A DNA stretch of 64,000 nucleotides. Origin: Pedobacter sp. SL55 (lineage in GTDB: Bacteria > Bacteroidota > Bacteroidia > Sphingobacteriales > Sphingobacteriaceae). The stretch spans positions 868,001 through 932,000 of the forward strand of contig NZ_CP113059.1 of NCBI RefSeq assembly GCF_026625705.1. The letters run 5' to 3'. The translations under genes were made by a program, and so were the position numbers. The first letter of the stretch is position 1. Every line of letters starts with the position of its first letter. The notes below the pieces were generated by a model. It had not been told where the DNA came from, searched no databases, and saw only the letters and a program-made list of their open reading frames with translations. Positions 1 to 8,971 of this stretch are shown in pieces.

Positions 1-23
1 TGTTACTTGTTTTAAAGCGTATT

Positions 24-55
24 CGACCAACGGGAAATAAAAACCGACCAATGGG
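24..55. promoter_or_regulatory. Pair of direct repeats resembling LytTR regulator binding sites
   Basis: Two copies of an 11-mer, CGACCAACGGG at 24-34 and CGACCAATGGG at 45-55, lie in the same orientation exactly 21 bp apart. The same 11-mer type and 21-bp spacing occur upstream of the LytS-type kinase gene near 48.5 kb. LytTR-domain regulators are known to bind direct repeats about two helical turns apart. That this is such a site is inference. The target gene may lie off the left edge of the window rather than being mfd. Confidence 0.5.
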
Positions 56-179
56 CAGTTTGCAGTTATCAGTATTTAATTATTAGGATGAAAATGATGG
101 GATAATGCAATATTCTTAAAACGACATTACCTAACAAATATATTCTAGTACGGGCAAATAATTATTCGCCCCAACTACG

Positions 180-187
180 TATCTTTG
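180..187 (+). promoter_or_regulatory. -7 promoter box (TAnnTTTG) of mfd
   Basis: TATCTTTG is a perfect match to the Bacteroidota -7 consensus. It ends 5 nt before the GTG start of mfd, so the transcript probably begins at or next to the start codon (leaderless). No convincing -33 box was identified. Confidence 0.5.
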
Positions 188-191
188 AATA

Positions 192-3100
192 GTGAACGTT
201 AGAGATTTAATTAATAGATTTAAAACCGACCCCAGAGTTTTAGCCATTGCAAAATCGCTGAACAACAGTAAGAGCAAAACGCAAATTAAGGGATTGGTGG
301 GTTCTTCTGATGCTGTAATTGCGCTTACCACCTACTTTTTGCAGCACAAACCACAACTTTTTGTACTACCCAATAGAGAAGAGGCTGCTTATTTTTCTTC
401 AGACCTAGAAAGTATTTTAGGCAAAGAAATATTGCTGTTCCCATCTTCGTTTCGTAAGCCTTTTGAGTTTACACAGGTAGATACGGCAAACGTATTAGCC
501 CGTGCCGAAGTGCTAAACGAACTAAACCACCAAAGCGAGTATGGCCAAATTGTAGTAACCTACCCCGAAGCTTTAGCAGAAAAGGTAATTGACCGTAGCG
601 TATTAGAAAAAAACACCTTAGAAATTAACGTTGGTGCGAGCCTAGGTATCGATTTTATTAACGAATTTTTGTTCGAGTACGATTTTGAACGCTCTGAATT
701 TGTTTACGAACCTGGTCAGTTTTCCATTCGTGGTGGTATTGTAGATATTTTTTCTTTCTCTCACGACTTGCCTTATCGTATTGAGTTTTTTGGCGACGAG
801 GTAGAGAGCATTCGCACTTTTGAGATCGAGAGCCAACTTTCGGTAGATGACGTAAAAAACTTAACCATTGTACCCAACGTGCAGGCTAAATTCCTTACCG
901 AAAACAACATTAGCCTGTTAGATTATATTGAAAAAGATACCCAGCTTTGGTTTAAAGATGTTGCTTTTACCTTAGATATCGTAAAATCTGGCTACAAAAA
1001 AGCCAACGAACTTTGGAAAGCATTATCCGCAGCTGAAAAGCAGGCCAATCCAAATTGGCTAGATCCAAAATTTGCTTTTACAGACGAAAAAATGCTAGGA
1101 GACTTGTTCCACGATTTTACATTAGTAGAGTTCGGCAAACAGTTTTTCTATCAAACTGATGATGTTATTAACTTTGATACGAAGCCACAACCATCATTTA
1201 ATAAAGATTTCAACCTCTTAATCCACAATTTTAAGGAAAACGAAAAGCAGGGCATCAATAATTTTATATTTAGCAATTCGGCCAAACAAATAGAACGTTT
1301 GTATGCCATTTTAGATGATATTGATAAAACCGTAAAGTTTATCCCCATACACGTTCCATTACGCGAGGGATTTGTAGATGCTACTCAAAAAGTTGCTTTT
1401 TACACCGATCATCAAATTTTTGACCGTTTCTATAAATATCAACTCAAAAAAGGCTATCAGCGCAGCCAAGCCATTACCTTAAAAGAACTAAGAGATTTAA
1501 AACCTGGCGATTTTGTAACGCACATTGACCATGGTATTGGTAAATACGCAGGATTAGAAAAAGTAGAAACCAACGGCAAAATGCAGGAAATGATCCGTTT
1601 GGTTTATGCCGATAACGATTTGCTTTATGTAAACATCAACTCCCTAAATCGCATTGCGAAATACAGCGGCAAAGATGGCACACCGCCCAAAATGAACAAG
1701 CTTGGGACGGAAGCTTGGGACAAGCTAAAAAAAGCACTAAAAAAAGTTAAAGACATAGCCCGCGACTTGATTAAGCTTTATGCCATGCGTAAGGCGCAAG
1801 TGGGAACAGCTTTTGCTCCCGATAGCTATTTAGATACCGAGCTGGAAGCTTCTTTTATTTACGAAGACACGCCAGATCAAATGAAAGCCACTACCGACGT
1901 AAAACGTGACATGGAAGCGCCACATCCGATGGATCGCTTGGTTTGCGGCGATGTGGGCTTTGGTAAAACGGAAGTGGCCTTACGTGCAGCTTTTAAAGCA
2001 GTTGCCAATGGCAAACAAGTGGCAGTATTGGTTCCTACTACCATTTTGGCGCTACAACATTTCAAAACTTTTTCTTCTAGATTGAAGGATTTTCCTTGTA
2101 CAGTAGATTACATCAATCGTTTTAAAACCAGCAAGCAAATCAAAGAAAGTTTAGAAAAATTGGCGCAAGGTAAAATCGATATCATCATCGGTACGCATCG
2201 CTTATTAAGCAAGGATGTGAAGTTTAAAGATTTAGGCTTAATGGTGATTGACGAAGAGCAGAAATTTGGAGTTGCAGCTAAAGAAAAATTACGTGCTTTG
2301 CGTGTAAGTATTGATACTTTAACACTAACAGCAACGCCAATTCCTCGAACTTTACATTTCTCTTTAATGGGCGCTAGGGATTTGTCGATCATTAACACAC
2401 CTCCTCCAAACCGGCAACCAGTAACCACCGAGTTGCATGTATTTAACGATAAGCTTTTGCAAGAAGCAGTTCAGTTTGAATTAGACAGGGGTGGTCAGGT
2501 TTTCTTTGTGCATAACCGTGTACAAGACTTAAAACAATTAGCAGGGCTGATACAGGCCTTAGTGCCTAAAGCACGCATTGGCATTGCCCACGGACAGCTG
2601 GAAGGAGATGCTTTAGAGGATGTGATGCTGGACTTCATTAACGGAGAAACCGATGTTTTGGTAGCAACCACCATCATTGAAACTGGTTTGGATGTACCCA
2701 ATGCCAACACCATTATCATTAACCATGCGCACATGTTTGGCTTAAGCGATTTACACCAAATGCGTGGCCGCGTAGGGCGCTCTAATAAAAAGGCTTTTTG
2801 TTATTTACTGAGTTTGCCTTTATCTACCCTAACCGATGAGGCCCGTAAACGTTTAAGCGCCATAGAAGAGTTTTCTGATTTAGGCAGCGGTTTCAACATC
2901 GCTATGCGTGATTTGGATATACGTGGTAGTGGAAACCTTTTAGGTGGCGAACAAAGTGGATTTATTGCCGAAATTGGCTTTGAAATGTACAATAAGATTT
3001 TGGATGAAGCCATACAGGAACTGAAAGATGATGAGTTTAAGGACTTGTTTAAAGACCAACCCGAACGCCCTTATGTGAGTTTTACGCAGGTAGATACCGA

Positions 3101-3521
3101 TGTGGAAATGCACATTCCGGATAGCTATGTGACTAACATTACCGAGCGCTATAATTTATACACAGAGATTTCTAAGCTAGAAACCGAACAACAAATTACT
3201 GTTTTCGAAAAACGCATGAAAGACCGCTTTGGCCCAGTACCTCCACAAGTGTTAGCCATGCTCAAAGTAGTTCGCCTACAATGGATTGCTAAAAAATTGG
3301 GATTTGAAAAAGTAAGCTACAAGAAGAATGTACTGAGAGGTTATTTTGTGAGCGATAAGCAGTCAAAATTTTTCGATTCGGAAACGTTTAACCGTGTGCT
3401 GGCTTTTGCGCAGTTACACCCACGTTTGTGTAATTTAAAAGAGGTAAAAGATAGTTTGCGTATTTCTTTCGATAATATTGGGAATATAGACGAGGCGGTA
3501 GAAATGTTGGAAATGATATAA
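192..3521 (+). CDS. mfd: Transcription-repair coupling factor Mfd
   Basis: Mfd is a DNA translocase that removes RNA polymerase stalled at lesions and recruits UvrA for nucleotide-excision repair. The 1109 residues follow the family order. A UvrB-like N-terminal module covers about 1-310. The CarD-like RNA-polymerase interaction domain follows from about 435 (LKPGDFVTHIDHGIGKY). The RecG-type motor has Walker A GDVGFGKTE near 585, DEEQ near 685 and motif VI MRGRVGRS near 856, and a C-terminal TRCF domain ends the protein. Length is normal. The start is GTG at 192, supported by the -7 box ending at 187. The stop codon lies at the outer edge of a palindromic repeat shared with the convergent DUF58 gene. 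Confidence 0.97.
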   Translation: MNVRDLINRFKTDPRVLAIAKSLNNSKSKTQIKGLVGSSDAVIALTTYFLQHKPQLFVLPNREEAAYFSSDLESILGKEILLFPSSFRKPFEFTQVDTANVLARAEVLNELNHQSEYGQIVVTYPEALAEKVIDRSVLEKNTLEINVGASLGIDFINEFLFEYDFERSEFVYEPGQFSIRGGIVDIFSFSHDLPYRIEFFGDEVESIRTFEIESQLSVDDVKNLTIVPNVQAKFLTENNISLLDYIEKDTQLWFKDVAFTLDIVKSGYKKANELWKALSAAEKQANPNWLDPKFAFTDEKMLGDLFHDFTLVEFGKQFFYQTDDVINFDTKPQPSFNKDFNLLIHNFKENEKQGINNFIFSNSAKQIERLYAILDDIDKTVKFIPIHVPLREGFVDATQKVAFYTDHQIFDRFYKYQLKKGYQRSQAITLKELRDLKPGDFVTHIDHGIGKYAGLEKVETNGKMQEMIRLVYADNDLLYVNINSLNRIAKYSGKDGTPPKMNKLGTEAWDKLKKALKKVKDIARDLIKLYAMRKAQVGTAFAPDSYLDTELEASFIYEDTPDQMKATTDVKRDMEAPHPMDRLVCGDVGFGKTEVALRAAFKAVANGKQVAVLVPTTILALQHFKTFSSRLKDFPCTVDYINRFKTSKQIKESLEKLAQGKIDIIIGTHRLLSKDVKFKDLGLMVIDEEQKFGVAAKEKLRALRVSIDTLTLTATPIPRTLHFSLMGARDLSIINTPPPNRQPVTTELHVFNDKLLQEAVQFELDRGGQVFFVHNRVQDLKQLAGLIQALVPKARIGIAHGQLEGDALEDVMLDFINGETDVLVATTIIETGLDVPNANTIIINHAHMFGLSDLHQMRGRVGRSNKKAFCYLLSLPLSTLTDEARKRLSAIEEFSDLGSGFNIAMRDLDIRGSGNLLGGEQSGFIAEIGFEMYNKILDEAIQELKDDEFKDLFKDQPERPYVSFTQVDTDVEMHIPDSYVTNITERYNLYTEISKLETEQQITVFEKRMKDRFGPVPPQVLAMLKVVRLQWIAKKLGFEKVSYKKNVLRGYFVSDKQSKFFDSETFNRVLAFAQLHPRLCNLKEVKDSLRISFDNIGNIDEAVEMLEMI

Positions 3522-3610
3522 CCCCCTAGCCCCCTAAAGGGGGAACTTATGGCTTATTACAAATAAACAGCCTGCATTAAAAATCCCCTTTAGGGGATTT
3601 AGGGGTTATA
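3519..3610. repeat. Palindromic intergenic repeat with CCCCTAAAGGGG core
   Basis: Two arms, each with a CCCCTAAAGGGG-like core (near 3525-3545 and 3583-3607), face each other between mfd and the DUF58 gene. The outer edges read TATAACCCC and GGGGTTATA. They contain the stop codons of both convergent genes, the second being the DUF58 stop in its restored frame. Related elements lie at 19338-19420 and 30095-30215. The element may also act as a bidirectional terminator (inference). Confidence 0.7.
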
Positions 3611-4951
3611 TCTGTTGCCTCGCCTTTATCGCCAAATATCTATTTACCACATTAACGGTTAAATTTTGCGGAGCTGTAAGCAAGCTCAAAATTCCATGTT
3701 TAGTCAATTCTTTAACCATTAAACGTTTTTCGTAGGCAAATTTCTCGGCAATGGTTTTAATGTAAATACCTTCTACGTCTTTTGCATCATCGGTACTTAG
3801 GGTTCTTAACGTAGTATTCTCAAAAAAACGACCAATAACAAATGGTATTTGGCAATACGCTTTAAATAAGGCAACTGGCGTTCTAACGCCGACATGCTTT
3901 CGAAGTTGGTAAAGAAAACCACCAAACTACGTTGCTTTAGCGCCGAACGTAAACTCACAAAAAGCGCTTCCATATCGGTTTCGAGGTAGCCGGTTTTTTC
4001 TTTGTAGAGTACTTCCATTATCTTATTGAGCTGCATGGGCCTGCGGTCTGCCAGCACCACATTCTTAGTTTTTTCGGCAATGGTAATCAGCCCCGCTTTA
4101 TCTTGCTTAATTAAAGCTACGCTTGATAAAATTAAACTGGCGTTGATGGCATAATCTAACAAACTCATCCCCTCAAAAGGCATTTTCATTGCCCTCGATT
4201 TATCTATCACACAATAGATATGCTGCGAACGCTCTTCGGTGTAGGTGTTTACCATCAAATCAGACCTGCGAGCAGTAGCTTTCCAGTTGATGGTTCTAAA
4301 ATCATCGCCAGCTACGTAGTTTTTCACTTGGTCGAACTCCATGCTATGGCCAACCCTTCTGATTTTTTTAATGCCAACATCTATTAAGCGGTTAGAAATT
4401 GCCATTAGCTCATACTCTCTCAATTTCAGAAACGAGGGGTACACAGGCACCATTCCTGCACCAGCGATATTAAATCTTCTGCTTACTAAACCCAAAGGAG
4501 ATTTCACAAATAACCGGGTAAAACCGAAATCGTATTCTCCACGTTTAGTTGGCCTTAAAAAGTAATTGATGATTTTTTGCTCCTGCGATTTCAGTGTAAT
4601 GTTAAACCACAAATCACGTTTTTGAAACTGAAACGGAATTTCATCGATGATCCCCACTGAAACCTCGAAAGGATAAAAGTTCTCCAAATAGATTTTCAGT
4701 TCATTGTCGTCGCCATTGCTTAAACGTTCGGGCACATCTCTTCGTAGAAACACGGCTTTTTTAGACGAATGAAGAAGGTAAACATCTGTTAAAACCAACA
4801 AAACAAACACCCCAAAGGCGATGTACGGGATATCGCCTAAAATGGGTAAAAAAAAGGCAAAAAGAAACAAGGCCGAGCAAATGCCCAGAGCTATGAAAAG
4901 TCTGTTTTCGAGAAACAGGTTGGTATAGAATTTTCTAAATAGTTTTTTCAT
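3606..4951 (-). pseudogene. DUF58 domain protein, single-base frameshift near its C-terminus
   Basis: DUF58 proteins carry a von Willebrand A-like fold and work with MoxR-type ATPases, often in envelope-linked clusters. Two membrane segments lie at about 17-60. The family core, including GDDFRTINWKATARRSDL, sits near residue 210. The frame runs into a stop at 3806 after VVFLRILR. The next frame continues with VVFFENTTLRTLSTDDAKD and stays open to a TAA at 3606, which would give about 448 residues, the usual family length. The break lies in a run of seven A (3823-3829 on the plus strand) where eight would restore the frame. A sequencing error or polymerase slippage is as likely as real loss. 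The MoxR gene is upstream, separated by a palindromic repeat. Confidence 0.85.
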
Positions 4952-4965
4952 TTATTTCATTTTCC

Positions 4966-5050
4966 CGTCATTGCGAGGCACGAAGCAATCTTAAAGCGTG
5001 ACTAAATAACTAACTTTAGTTGTCAGATTGCTTCGTGCCTCGCAATGACG
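4966..5050. repeat. 26-bp perfect inverted repeat between DUF58 and moxR genes
   Basis: The arms at 4966-4991 and 5025-5050 are exact reverse complements (CGTCATTGCGAGGCACGAAG and its continuation), with a 33-nt loop. No coding sequence overlaps it except the start of the spacer next to the MoxR stop. It looks like a dispersed REP/MITE-like element of the kind often found between genes in this phylum. Transcribed, it would form a long hairpin within the operon. Confidence 0.75.
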
Positions 5051-5057
5051 AGAGAGC

Positions 5058-6035
5058 CTACCTCGGCACCTCTATTTTCTTAATAATTTGTGAAATAATA
5101 TCCGAAGTTGTTAACCCTTCCATTTCTTTTTCTGGACTTAGCATCACTCTGTGCGCCAACACCGGCGTAGCTACTTTAATGATATCGTCTGGTGTTACGA
5201 AATCTCTACCTGCCATTGCTGCAATTGCCTTTGCACTATTCACTAAAGCTAAAGAAGCTCTTGGCGAGGCACCCAAATACAAAGCTTTGTTTTGGCGAGT
5301 TTCGTGAACAATTTGTGCGACATAGGCCAACAATTTTGGTTCTACAAATAACGCTTTTATGGTAGCCCTTAATGCTATAATTTGTGCGACATCTAATATT
5401 GGCTTAATTTCTTCTAATTGAAGTTGTGTATTTTGCTGGTGCTGCTGTGTTAAAATCTCTATCTCCTCTTCTAACGATGGATATTTAATTTCTACCTTGA
5501 ACAGAAAACGATCCAATTGCGCTTCTGGCAAACGGTAAGTTCCCTCTTGCTCTATCGGATTTTGTGTAGCCAACACCATAAAAGGCTCTTCTAATTTGTA
5601 AGTGGCTCCATCTACAGTAACCTGGCGTTCTTCCATGGCTTCGAACAAAGCAGATTGTGTTTTTGCTGGTGCTCGGTTAATTTCATCTACCAAGATGATG
5701 TTACCAAATATTGGCCCTTGCCTAAACTGAAATTCCGCAGTTTTAGGACTAAAAACTGCGGCACCTAACACATCAGAAGGCATTAAATCTGGCGTAAATT
5801 GTATTCGTGAAAACGTGGCTGCAATGCTTTTGGCAACTAATTTTGCACTTAACGTTTTAGCTACGCCAGGCACTCCTTCTAACAATAGGTGCCCATTGGC
5901 TAGCAGGCCAGCAATCAATAAATCAATGGTTGCCGTTTGGCCTACAATTATTTTACTTAATTGCTGCCTAATTTGCTCTACCGCTTGGTTAAGCTCACTT
6001 AAATCGGTACGCTGGTTAAACATTTCTTGTTCCAT
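5058..6035 (-). CDS. MoxR family AAA+ ATPase
   Basis: MoxR ATPases are chaperone-like AAA+ proteins that usually act with the DUF58/VWA protein encoded next to them. The 325 residues contain Walker A GVPGVAKT (about 54-61), Walker B ILVDEINRAPAKTQ (about 115), sensor LATQNPIEQEGTYRLPEAQL (about 150) and a C-terminal lid domain. Length is normal. The gene precedes the DUF58 gene and follows the DUF4350 gene on the same strand. Repeats occupy both gaps (about 106 and 122 nt). The start could be M1 or M5 (MFNQRT). The substrate is unknown. Confidence 0.93.
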   Translation of the reverse strand: MEQEMFNQRTDLSELNQAVEQIRQQLSKIIVGQTATIDLLIAGLLANGHLLLEGVPGVAKTLSAKLVAKSIAATFSRIQFTPDLMPSDVLGAAVFSPKTAEFQFRQGPIFGNIILVDEINRAPAKTQSALFEAMEERQVTVDGATYKLEEPFMVLATQNPIEQEGTYRLPEAQLDRFLFKVEIKYPSLEEEIEILTQQHQQNTQLQLEEIKPILDVAQIIALRATIKALFVEPKLLAYVAQIVHETRQNKALYLGASPRASLALVNSAKAIAAMAGRDFVTPDDIIKVATPVLAHRVMLSPEKEMEGLTTSDIISQIIKKIEVPR

Positions 6036-6073
6036 GTTTATAATTTCTTTTCGTTTTTGTTTAGGCTATTTGC

Positions 6074-6148
6074 CGTCATCTCGACAATAGGAGAGATCTT
6101 TTCTTGAGCTAGATTTCTCCCTTCATTGTATTTCGGTGCGAAATGACG
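6074..6148. repeat. Imperfect inverted repeat upstream of moxR
   Basis: The edges CGTCATCTCG (6074-6083) and CGAAATGACG (6139-6148) pair with one mismatch, and inner segments GGAGAGATCT and AGATTTCTCC pair again. This fills most of the 122-nt gap between the DUF4350 gene and moxR. It resembles the element at 4966-5050 in edge sequence (CGTCAT..) and is probably a related dispersed repeat. Confidence 0.6.
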
Positions 6149-6157
6149 ATTAAACCA

Positions 6158-7348
6158 TTACCTATCTAGTTTATAAAATTGCTCTATTAGTTTATTGAAA
6201 TCAATCAAATATTGATCATCGATTTTTGCTTGTTCATCCAACCTGTTAAATGAATTAATGTATCCTACCAACTGCTCAATTAGTGCGGCATCAATTCCTG
6301 TAATTTTTACTAAGGTTTCTTTAAATTCCTGATCTAAATCAGTAGTTTTTAAGCGATACTTATTTCTTACATACTCCAAAAAATAATTGATTTTCTTTTC
6401 GATGATATCATGATGGTTACGCTGCTGATAATATACCCTCCCAATAGTTTGGGCAAATTCTACCAAACTGTTTGTTAACGGATCTAACAGAGGAATAATG
6501 CGTTGTCTGCGTTTCATTTCGTACAGCACAAAAATCAACAAGCCAAGCAAGGCCAAATAATATGCCCAACGCAATTCATCGTATCCAAATAAAACCCTAA
6601 ACACCGATTGTTCATCTGCCGCTGGTCGCATATAATGCTCATCCCAAATAATGGCTTTAGCTGGTGGCAAGTAAGAAAGCAGCTTTGCTACATAATCTGC
6701 GCCATTTTCGTTTAGCAAGCTATAGTTGGTAAATAATTGCGGGTTTGGACAAAGCAACAAGCTGCCCTTACCAAAACGATATTGGATTAGATTTGGCTTA
6801 ACATCATATTTCCTCCCCAAAACTAATGCCTTGGCCGTATCTAAACCACTAAAGTATTGAGCAGCAATTCCTTTTTCGAAATAATAATCCATCTCCCGTT
6901 TTAGATGCGGAGATGTGAAGTTGATAGGATATTTTGTTTTATTCTGAAAATCGAAATCTGATCCTAGTGTTATTTTTAGCGAATCTGCCAATGCACCATC
7001 CATTTGAAAAGCGGCAATAAAAATGTGGTTGCCTGCTTCCATATATTTACGCATGGCAGCAAAGTCAAGATTTTCTACATTTAGGGTTGATGCAATGATA
7101 AAATAGTTTGAACTTCCCTTTGGAGATGTTTTAAGCGTATTATAAATATCGGTTTTGTAGACTTTTTGCTCTGCTTTGGGAAAAACATCTTGAACGTGCT
7201 GGCGTAAAATATACGTACCAAAGGGATTTTTATCCTCGGGCAAATAAGTGGGGCTCCAATTTATTTCTGCAGGCTTGGTGTACTGCGCAACAATATAAAG
7301 CACCAATAGCAAGCCGCCAAAAATAAAATATCTTCTCAATCCGCTCAT
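6158..7348 (-). CDS. DUF4350 domain-containing membrane protein
   Basis: The 396-residue protein has an N-terminal membrane anchor (about 7-24), a large extracytoplasmic region of the DUF4350 type (about 35-230), a second membrane segment near 262-279 (LRWAYYLALLGLLIFVLYEM) and a cytoplasmic tail. The family is uncharacterised, but it regularly accompanies MoxR, DUF58, DUF4129 and SpoIIM-like genes. The start ATG overlaps the stop of the upstream DUF4129 gene by 4 nt, so translation is probably coupled. No catalytic motif was recognised. Function is unknown, and a role in an envelope complex is inferred from context only. Confidence 0.85.
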   Translation of the reverse strand: MSGLRRYFIFGGLLLVLYIVAQYTKPAEINWSPTYLPEDKNPFGTYILRQHVQDVFPKAEQKVYKTDIYNTLKTSPKGSSNYFIIASTLNVENLDFAAMRKYMEAGNHIFIAAFQMDGALADSLKITLGSDFDFQNKTKYPINFTSPHLKREMDYYFEKGIAAQYFSGLDTAKALVLGRKYDVKPNLIQYRFGKGSLLLCPNPQLFTNYSLLNENGADYVAKLLSYLPPAKAIIWDEHYMRPAADEQSVFRVLFGYDELRWAYYLALLGLLIFVLYEMKRRQRIIPLLDPLTNSLVEFAQTIGRVYYQQRNHHDIIEKKINYFLEYVRNKYRLKTTDLDQEFKETLVKITGIDAALIEQLVGYINSFNRLDEQAKIDDQYLIDFNKLIEQFYKLDR

Positions 7349-8097
7349 CTTAATAAGGTATTAAATTGCTGAAAGGACTGCTGTATTTGACCAAATGCCA
7401 ACTTATCTATCTGGAAATCGCCGTACCAAATGTATTCGAACTGGTAAGTTAGGCTGGCAAATGTATCTTGCCCGTTTTGGCCCTGCATCTCTTTCACATA
7501 TTCTAAATTGGTTTTATTGGGCAGCCAATCTATAATTTCTCTATCACTTAAATGTTTTAAGGTTTGCAAGTACAGCAGGCGAACGGCCAATCGGTAATTT
7601 CCATTTTGTAGGGTGTTGGCAATCTCGTCTTCAAAACTAATCTCGTGGATGTTTTCTAAATGCTCGTCATACGGTACATCTACCGTTTTAGATCTACCCG
7701 TAAACCATTTAAAATTTACCCCAACAAGTTTAAAAACAGCAAAAATAATAAGACCAATGCAAATGCCTATGGTTACATACTTTAATACTTTAGGCCAAAT
7801 AGAAGGCCCCGAAGTTGTTTCTCTTTCTCCAAACAACCTATCGATCCATTTCCAAAAAGCTCGCCACAACCTATCCCACCAGCTTAGGTTTTTAGGTTCT
7901 TCATCGCCATATTGAAATTCTTTTTGCGATTTATATTTTTGGATAGTTTCGTTATCAAATTGTTTAACTTGAGTTTTGCTACTATCAAGTTTTAGCGCCA
8001 CCGAATCTTTAGGTTTGCTTAGCATTGGCTTAGCCACTTGCCGAGCCTGCAAATCAATAGCAAAAAGCAATAAAACAACTAAGAGCAGTATCCGCAT
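7345..8097 (-). CDS. DUF4129 domain-containing protein
   Basis: The 250-residue protein has a cleavable-looking signal sequence (1-18), a proline/lysine-rich periplasmic stretch, a membrane segment near 108-128 (ITIGICIGLIIFAVFKLVGV) and a C-terminal DUF4129 domain that includes AVRLLYLQTLKHLSDREIID. In other bacteria DUF4129 is often found near transglutaminase-like and MoxR/DUF58 genes. It starts 2 nt after the upstream gene and overlaps the downstream DUF4350 gene by 4 nt, so it belongs to this operon. The biochemical role is unknown. Confidence 0.82.
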   Translation of the reverse strand: MRILLLVVLLLFAIDLQARQVAKPMLSKPKDSVALKLDSSKTQVKQFDNETIQKYKSQKEFQYGDEEPKNLSWWDRLWRAFWKWIDRLFGERETTSGPSIWPKVLKYVTIGICIGLIIFAVFKLVGVNFKWFTGRSKTVDVPYDEHLENIHEISFEDEIANTLQNGNYRLAVRLLYLQTLKHLSDREIIDWLPNKTNLEYVKEMQGQNGQDTFASLTYQFEYIWYGDFQIDKLAFGQIQQSFQQFNTLLR

Positions 8098-8098
8098 A

Positions 8099-8971
8099 TT
8101 AATAATCTTCGTCTGGATGTACTACTGGGGCTTGTGTATTTCCAAATCCTTCAATTCTTTCCATTAAACCTTGGCTTTCTTTTCTTTCGGCCAAGCTAAA
8201 ATAAATAAATGCAATGGCTACCAATGGAATAATAGCAAATACTTGAGCGATATAAATAGAGATTGAAGTAAGTACATGATAGCCCTTTAGCAGCTGCAGA
8301 TCTGTACCAGAAAAGGTACTGACCATCATGAGTATATACGAAGGCGCATACACCACAGACATGCAAACCGCGGTAATGATGCCTATTACCAACAAAGTAG
8401 CAAAAGTTAACCACCAGTTTTGTTTAACCAAAGCAAATGACCTACTAAAAGCATTCCCAAAATCAGCATTTTCTAAAACCATTACGGCAAAAAAGATAGA
8501 AAATGCTGGGGTAACATAAATTCCGGGAATAAGGCATAGCATGGTGCAGATAATCCAAAGGATATAGATTAAAAAACCGCTCCAAAATACCCTAAAAAAA
8601 TAATATTTAAAGTAGCTCCATACTTCTTCTAATGTTGGCGCTACATTACCTTTAGCAATGTATAAACTTATAAAACTAAGGATAGACACAACCATGGCTG
8701 TGTAGTTAAGGATGGAGAACAACATGGTAAACCAATAACGCCAACCAAACACACTACTAAGCACGCTACCACCATAAGCATAACCACTACTCGAATCTAA
8801 AATATGCCACTGCATAAAAACACTAGAAAGTACGCCTCCTAAAATAAACACGCCACAAAGTGAGAAAAACGTTTTAAGCAGCGCTTTAATATTCTGTTTA
8901 ATGAAGAGTAGCGTTCCAGAAATTACGCCTTCAAAATCTCTAATTTGTTTAAATTGTATATTTTCTTTCAT
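8099..8971 (-). CDS. Multi-pass membrane protein of the MoxR cluster
   Basis: The 290 residues contain about six hydrophobic segments (for example near 32-52, 83-105, 125-150, 165-190, 195-220 and 235-265) and a short soluble C-terminus (NTQAPVVHPDEDY). The pattern resembles the glycerophosphodiester phosphodiesterase membrane-domain/DUF4013 type of integral membrane protein, but no family was identified with certainty. It overlaps the upstream SpoIIM-like gene by 4 nt and lies 1 nt from the DUF4129 gene. Co-translation suggests a subunit of the same envelope system. No active-site motif is visible. Confidence 0.72.
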   Translation of the reverse strand: MKENIQFKQIRDFEGVISGTLLFIKQNIKALLKTFFSLCGVFILGGVLSSVFMQWHILDSSSGYAYGGSVLSSVFGWRYWFTMLFSILNYTAMVVSILSFISLYIAKGNVAPTLEEVWSYFKYYFFRVFWSGFLIYILWIICTMLCLIPGIYVTPAFSIFFAVMVLENADFGNAFSRSFALVKQNWWLTFATLLVIGIITAVCMSVVYAPSYILMMVSTFSGTDLQLLKGYHVLTSISIYIAQVFAIIPLVAIAFIYFSLAERKESQGLMERIEGFGNTQAPVVHPDEDY

